A stretch of DNA of 43,502 bases from Aequorivita sp. UBA3180 (GTDB lineage: Bacteria > Bacteroidota > Bacteroidia > Flavobacteriales > Flavobacteriaceae), in NCBI GenBank assembly GCA_002364215.1, contig DEXQ01000003.1, forward strand, positions 1 through 43,502, in the 5' to 3' direction. Below the pieces are notes generated by a model that saw only the letters and a program-made list of their open reading frames with translations, was not told the origin of the DNA and searched no databases. A program made the position numbers and the translations under genes. Shown here in pieces: positions 40,158 through 43,502 of the stretch (positions are counted from its first letter, which is position 1; each line of letters starts with the position of its first letter).

Positions 40158-42883
40158 TTAGCTATTTCTTTTTCAATGAAGGGAATATTTGGATCGCAAA
40201 TTTCCAAAATAATCTTCTTTAATTCAACCGTAAATGTTTCCAAAACATTACCGTTTATCAACTGGTCTCTTTTACTGTAAGCAGAGGTTTTAGTTCCAAA
40301 TTTTAGAAATCCACTTCCTAAGTTTTTAAAGGAAATTATTCCCGCTTCAGCATTGTTGATAGGAATTTCCTTATTCATCATCAACGCATACGCCAATACT
40401 TGAAATGCTTTGCTGAATTTGTAATCTTGATTCAAATCTTCCCAGTCAATTATTTCCACATCACTTTGATTTACCAATCCGGTTTTATAATCAATTATTC
40501 TAAGTTGCCGGTTGTATTCATCCACCCGATCCACTTTTCCGTGGAGTTTTATTGGGAAATGCAGCTCAGGGATCGGAACATCCAAGGTAAGGTCTGTTTC
40601 AATCTTGATAATTTTTATGGTGTTTCCGGCTTGAACATCGTTAATTTCCCTATCTATAAAATTTGAAATGTAGCGCTTTGCCACTTCAAAAATAATAAGG
40701 TTTTTTCCTTTGGAAAATGTTCCACCTTTAAAGGTTTTTCTGAATTGGGAGGTCACTTCCCCGTGAATCCGTTCTTTCATATTCTGCAAATCCTGAACTG
40801 TGAGCACGCAATTTTCAAAGGGCTGATAAAATTTTTCCAAAGTATCGTGAACAATCGTTCCCAACGTATTTGCTGCTACAGTTTCCTCAACTTCCTCCAA
40901 CTCATTCAACTTTAAAATTTTCTGAAAATAAAATTCCAACGGCTTGCGGATATAGCTGGTCAAGGCAGAGGGCGAAAACCCTTTTTCTGCAATGTCACGT
41001 AAACGCTGCATTACTGCATCGGTCTTCTCTATCTGCTTTAAAGCCTTTTTTTCAATTTGAACTTTTGGAGCGAGCACTTTCTTTTCAATAGTATGGTTTG
41101 GATGTTTTTCAATTTCCAGTTGCCGAATAAAGCGGCTCTTTTCACCTGTATTTATCCCTTCGGAATGGTTGTTATAGAGCAGTGTCACATTTTTTGCCCG
41201 GTGCAACAGTCTATAAAAGTGATAGGTGTAAATTGCATCCTTTTCGGTAAAAAGTGGCAAGCTGAATTGTTGTTTTAAATCATAGGTAATAAAAGATGCA
41301 TTCGACTTTCCGGAAGGGAAAATACCTTCGTTTACTGAGGTTATAATCACGTTTTCAAAATCGAGTACCCGCGTTTCCAAAACCCCCATTATCTGCAACC
41401 CATTATACGCATCGCCCTCAAAATCCAAAGATGTTGTAGCTGTAAGTTCTGAAAAAAGTGTGTTTACGCTTTTGATGGATTTTAAATGTGGGTATTTTTG
41501 GTTAAGGGCGTCGATTTCACTAAAAACAGTGTGTAGTTGTTGCAAGACCACACTTTCTATGGTTGTGGATGTGTGTTTTTTCCGAAGTTCATCAATAATT
41601 CTTAGAGACGATTTTATGGCTGTATGGCTGTCGTCTTTCCAGTTCTTAAAAAGAAGTTCGAGCATATCATTTTCCGAAGGATCTGAAAGCTCCATCAAAT
41701 CTAAAAAGGATATATGCGTAATGTTTTCCTTCGTTACATTTTGAACAATAGTATCAAACTCAGTAACTAAGTTTTTTCCCACAGGATGATTTAAAAGTGA
41801 TAAAACATCTTTGTAATAAAACATTTCCGAATCACGGGTGTGAATAGCAAAAAGCTTTTCAAAAAAAACAACCGCTGGAAATTGTTTTAAAGGCACTCCC
41901 ATGGTAAGGTTGAGGTTTTTCACATTTTCTGGCAACGAATAGAGCAACGGGACCAGTAGATTTTCATCGCCTAGCACCACGGCAGTTTTATTGATTTCAT
42001 CGTCAGAAAGTGTTGAAAGCAGTTCGCCAACATATTTTGCTTGACCAATGTTTTTTTGAACCTCTATAAATTGAAAATTTTTTGGTTTTTCATAATTTTG
42101 AGCGATAAACTTTGGCGTTTTCTGCTGAAAATATTTCCATTCTTTTATATATTTTCTTATGAAATGAGAAGCGCTGTGTTTTGAATCTTCATAAAATGTG
42201 CGATCAGCATCCCAATAAACCATTGTGGTTTCGGTTTCCAACAATTCTTGTATAATATGTTGCTCGGCCGTGTTTAAAGCATTAAAACCGATGAAGACGT
42301 GTGTCTTATTTTTGTTGGCAGTAATATAATGTTCAATATTTGCCGAGGCCTCACGGTAAACCATTCCTTGATACCCAATTTGCTCTTTTAGCAGAAACGA
42401 TTGAATATTTTCATAAAAGGCTGGAAGGCTTTCCCAAAATTGCAAATAGTTGTTTATCAATTCTGTCTTTTCTTCCTTTACGCCCCATCTTTCAAGAGTT
42501 TTTATACTGGCCAGATAACTGAAAAATCGTGTCGGTTCAACGAGGTATCGATCTATTTCATTAAAATCATTTAAAAGTGTGGTTGCCCAGGTTGAATAGG
42601 TTTCAAAATCTTCCTTTTCCGTTATTGAATCAGTTTTTAGATATGCTTCATAGCTTTTAAAGAGAAGTTCAGTATTGTTTATGATTTTTAAGTTGGAAAG
42701 CTCTTCAATAAATTCTTCAATACTGCAAATTGTGGGGGCAAAAATAGTGGTAGGGGAATTCTTTTTCAATTCATTCAAAAGAAAGCCACCAGCCCGCTTG
42801 CTTGGCAATATAAAAGTAATATCCGAAATATCGGGAAGGATATTCTTAACATCGGTTAAGGCGTCTTGAAGAAATGTTACCAT
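40154..42883 (-). CDS. PD-(D/E)XK nuclease family protein, AddB-like
   Basis: The protein has 909 residues. The N-terminal half resembles the inactive helicase part of AddB/RecC-type proteins (FILPSKRAGGFLLNELKK, with no Walker A Lys-Thr). The C-terminal 250 residues contain a PD-(D/E)XK nuclease domain: SALTSYIRKPLEFYFQKIL, GTIVHDTLEKFY, and the metal-binding KVDRVDEYNRQLRIIDYKTG with Asp and Lys of the D..xK motif. It probably acts in double-strand break end processing, with an AddA helicase encoded elsewhere. Its 3' end overlaps the hydrolase gene. Confidence 0.85.
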   Translation of the reverse strand: MVTFLQDALTDVKNILPDISDITFILPSKRAGGFLLNELKKNSPTTIFAPTICSIEEFIEELSNLKIINNTELLFKSYEAYLKTDSITEKEDFETYSTWATTLLNDFNEIDRYLVEPTRFFSYLASIKTLERWGVKEEKTELINNYLQFWESLPAFYENIQSFLLKEQIGYQGMVYREASANIEHYITANKNKTHVFIGFNALNTAEQHIIQELLETETTMVYWDADRTFYEDSKHSASHFIRKYIKEWKYFQQKTPKFIAQNYEKPKNFQFIEVQKNIGQAKYVGELLSTLSDDEINKTAVVLGDENLLVPLLYSLPENVKNLNLTMGVPLKQFPAVVFFEKLFAIHTRDSEMFYYKDVLSLLNHPVGKNLVTEFDTIVQNVTKENITHISFLDLMELSDPSENDMLELLFKNWKDDSHTAIKSSLRIIDELRKKHTSTTIESVVLQQLHTVFSEIDALNQKYPHLKSIKSVNTLFSELTATTSLDFEGDAYNGLQIMGVLETRVLDFENVIITSVNEGIFPSGKSNASFITYDLKQQFSLPLFTEKDAIYTYHFYRLLHRAKNVTLLYNNHSEGINTGEKSRFIRQLEIEKHPNHTIEKKVLAPKVQIEKKALKQIEKTDAVMQRLRDIAEKGFSPSALTSYIRKPLEFYFQKILKLNELEEVEETVAANTLGTIVHDTLEKFYQPFENCVLTVQDLQNMKERIHGEVTSQFRKTFKGGTFSKGKNLIIFEVAKRYISNFIDREINDVQAGNTIKIIKIETDLTLDVPIPELHFPIKLHGKVDRVDEYNRQLRIIDYKTGLVNQSDVEIIDWEDLNQDYKFSKAFQVLAYALMMNKEIPINNAEAGIISFKNLGSGFLKFGTKTSAYSKRDQLINGNVLETFTVELKKIILEICDPNIPFIEKEIAK

Positions 42884-42897
42884 AGCCTAAAAATAAG

Positions 42898-42924
42898 AAA
42901 CGCCTCCGAAAATCGGAGGCGTTT
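42898..42924 (-). terminator. Terminator of the OmpA-like gene
   Basis: AAACGCCTCCGA pairs with TCGGAGGCGTTT around a 3-base loop and is followed on the minus strand by T-rich sequence. It lies 33 bp past the OmpA stop. Confidence 0.9.
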
Positions 42925-42956
42925 CAAAATTATTTATTAAAACTTATCTGTTGAAA

Positions 42957-43502
42957 TTATTTCTTTAAAGAAATCTCAACACGACGGTTTTGTTGTCTAC
43001 CAGCTGCGGTATTGTTAGTTGCAATTGGTCTTTCTTCACCGTAACCTTCAGAAGTTAATCTGTTACCGTCCATACCAATAGTAGTTAAGTAATCCTTAAC
43101 AGAAGAAGCTCTTTCCTTAGACAGCTTCATATTGTATGAATCACTACCACGACTGTCAGTGTGACCTTCTACGTGGAAAGTAGTGTTAGGATATTCTTTC
43201 ATAATATCAGCAATGCTCTGAAGTGCAGCATAAGACTCTTTTCTTATAGAAGACTTATCATAATCAAACAAGATAGTTTTAGAGTACTCGTTCAATTGCT
43301 TGATAACTTCTACAGAAACTTCTGGACAACCTTTGTTTGCTACAGTACCAGCAACATCTGGACACTGATCGTCTTTGTCAAGAACACCATCGCCATCTCT
43401 GTCTTGGTAAGGGCAACCATTGTTAGCCTTTGGACCAGCCTCATTTGGACAAGCATCATCTTTATCAGCGATACCATCACCATCAGCATCAGGACAACCG
43501 TT
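42957..43502 (-). CDS. OmpA family protein with TSP3 repeats (5' end beyond window)
   Basis: The gene runs past the right edge of the window; 181 codons are visible, all in one open frame. The part read first has thrombospondin type 3 repeats of the form D-x-D-G-D-G-x-x-D-x-x-D-x-C-P, at least two, which bind calcium. The rest is a C-terminal OmpA domain, peptidoglycan-binding, with FDYDKSSIRKES, EGHTDSRGSDSYNMKLS and RQQNRRVEI. The ATG at 43295 inside it is not the start. It probably has an outer-membrane beta-barrel at the missing N-terminus and is a major porin-like protein. A strong terminator follows. Confidence 0.93.
   Translation of the reverse strand, partial: NGCPDADGDGIADKDDACPNEAGPKANNGCPYQDRDGDGVLDKDDQCPDVAGTVANKGCPEVSVEVIKQLNEYSKTILFDYDKSSIRKESYAALQSIADIMKEYPNTTFHVEGHTDSRGSDSYNMKLSKERASSVKDYLTTIGMDGNRLTSEGYGEERPIATNNTAAGRQQNRRVEISLKK

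Noticed and set aside
39318..42883. Fused nuclease-hydrolase gene
   Set aside because: The two frames overlap by ATGA only; each has its own start, stop and family, so they are two proteins.

Overview
The window is chromosomal DNA of a member of the Bacteroidota, almost certainly a marine or aquatic Flavobacteriaceae (an Aequorivita-like genome is a guess). The evidence is the type IX secretion genes (a PorZ-like propeller next to recO, and two delta-60 proteins with C-terminal sorting domains), an OmpA protein with TSP3 repeats, a THC0290_0291-type outer-membrane protein, repeated TAnnTTTG promoter cores in front of genes, weak Shine-Dalgarno sites and AT-rich spacers. Most of the window is ordinary core and housekeeping sequence with short operons on both strands.

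Layout. 1-1660 is the only clearly accessory stretch. It holds an AT-rich membrane-protein gene framed by an 11-bp inverted repeat (cassette-like), the GC-rich coiled-coil tail of a broken gene, and ten 21-bp (seven-codon) tandem repeats. 1662-2849 encodes a cysteine-cluster protein and a TVP38/TMEM64 membrane protein. 2908-6200 holds a flavin-type stress protein, a PQQ-type sugar dehydrogenase and a succinate-semialdehyde dehydrogenase. 6324-9926 holds a GNAT acetyltransferase, recO and porZ. 10061-13677 holds gdhA, the outer-membrane beta protein and cystathionine gamma-synthase. 13833-15856 is an operon of a DUF3298-like lipoprotein, an ArsC-like protein and an EamA transporter. 15853-19503 has a thioesterase, an alpha/beta hydrolase and yicC-gmk-nadD. 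19703-26888 has gpsA, prolyl oligopeptidase, a DoxX-like protein, asd, mscL, alr and tdk. 27075-28911 is a hypothetical protein-DoxX-rsmI operon. 28948-32666 has an AhpD-like protein and two tandem T9SS-exported delta-60 paralogues. 32850-36750 has recJ, lpxH, queD and a 2OG-Fe(II) oxygenase. 36751-43502 has an unlisted 32-residue membrane peptide, a MATE exporter, a universal stress protein, tRNA-Ala(GGC), an alpha/beta hydrolase, an AddB-like nuclease and the 3' part of an ompA gene cut by the window edge.

How the genes work together. Several sets are translationally coupled: porZ/recO share TAATG, the AddB-like gene and hydrolase share ATGA, arsC-like/eamA share TTGA, yicC/gmk abut, and tdk/alr are one base apart. 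Intrinsic terminators separate many transcription units, some serving both strands of convergent pairs. I found no convincing complete novel multigene system, defence island, biosynthetic cluster, phage or CRISPR array. The best leads are the cassette-like island, the heptad-coding minisatellite, the tiny membrane protein, a 14-bp inverted repeat before the oxygenase gene and a thymidine kinase that appears to lack its zinc site.
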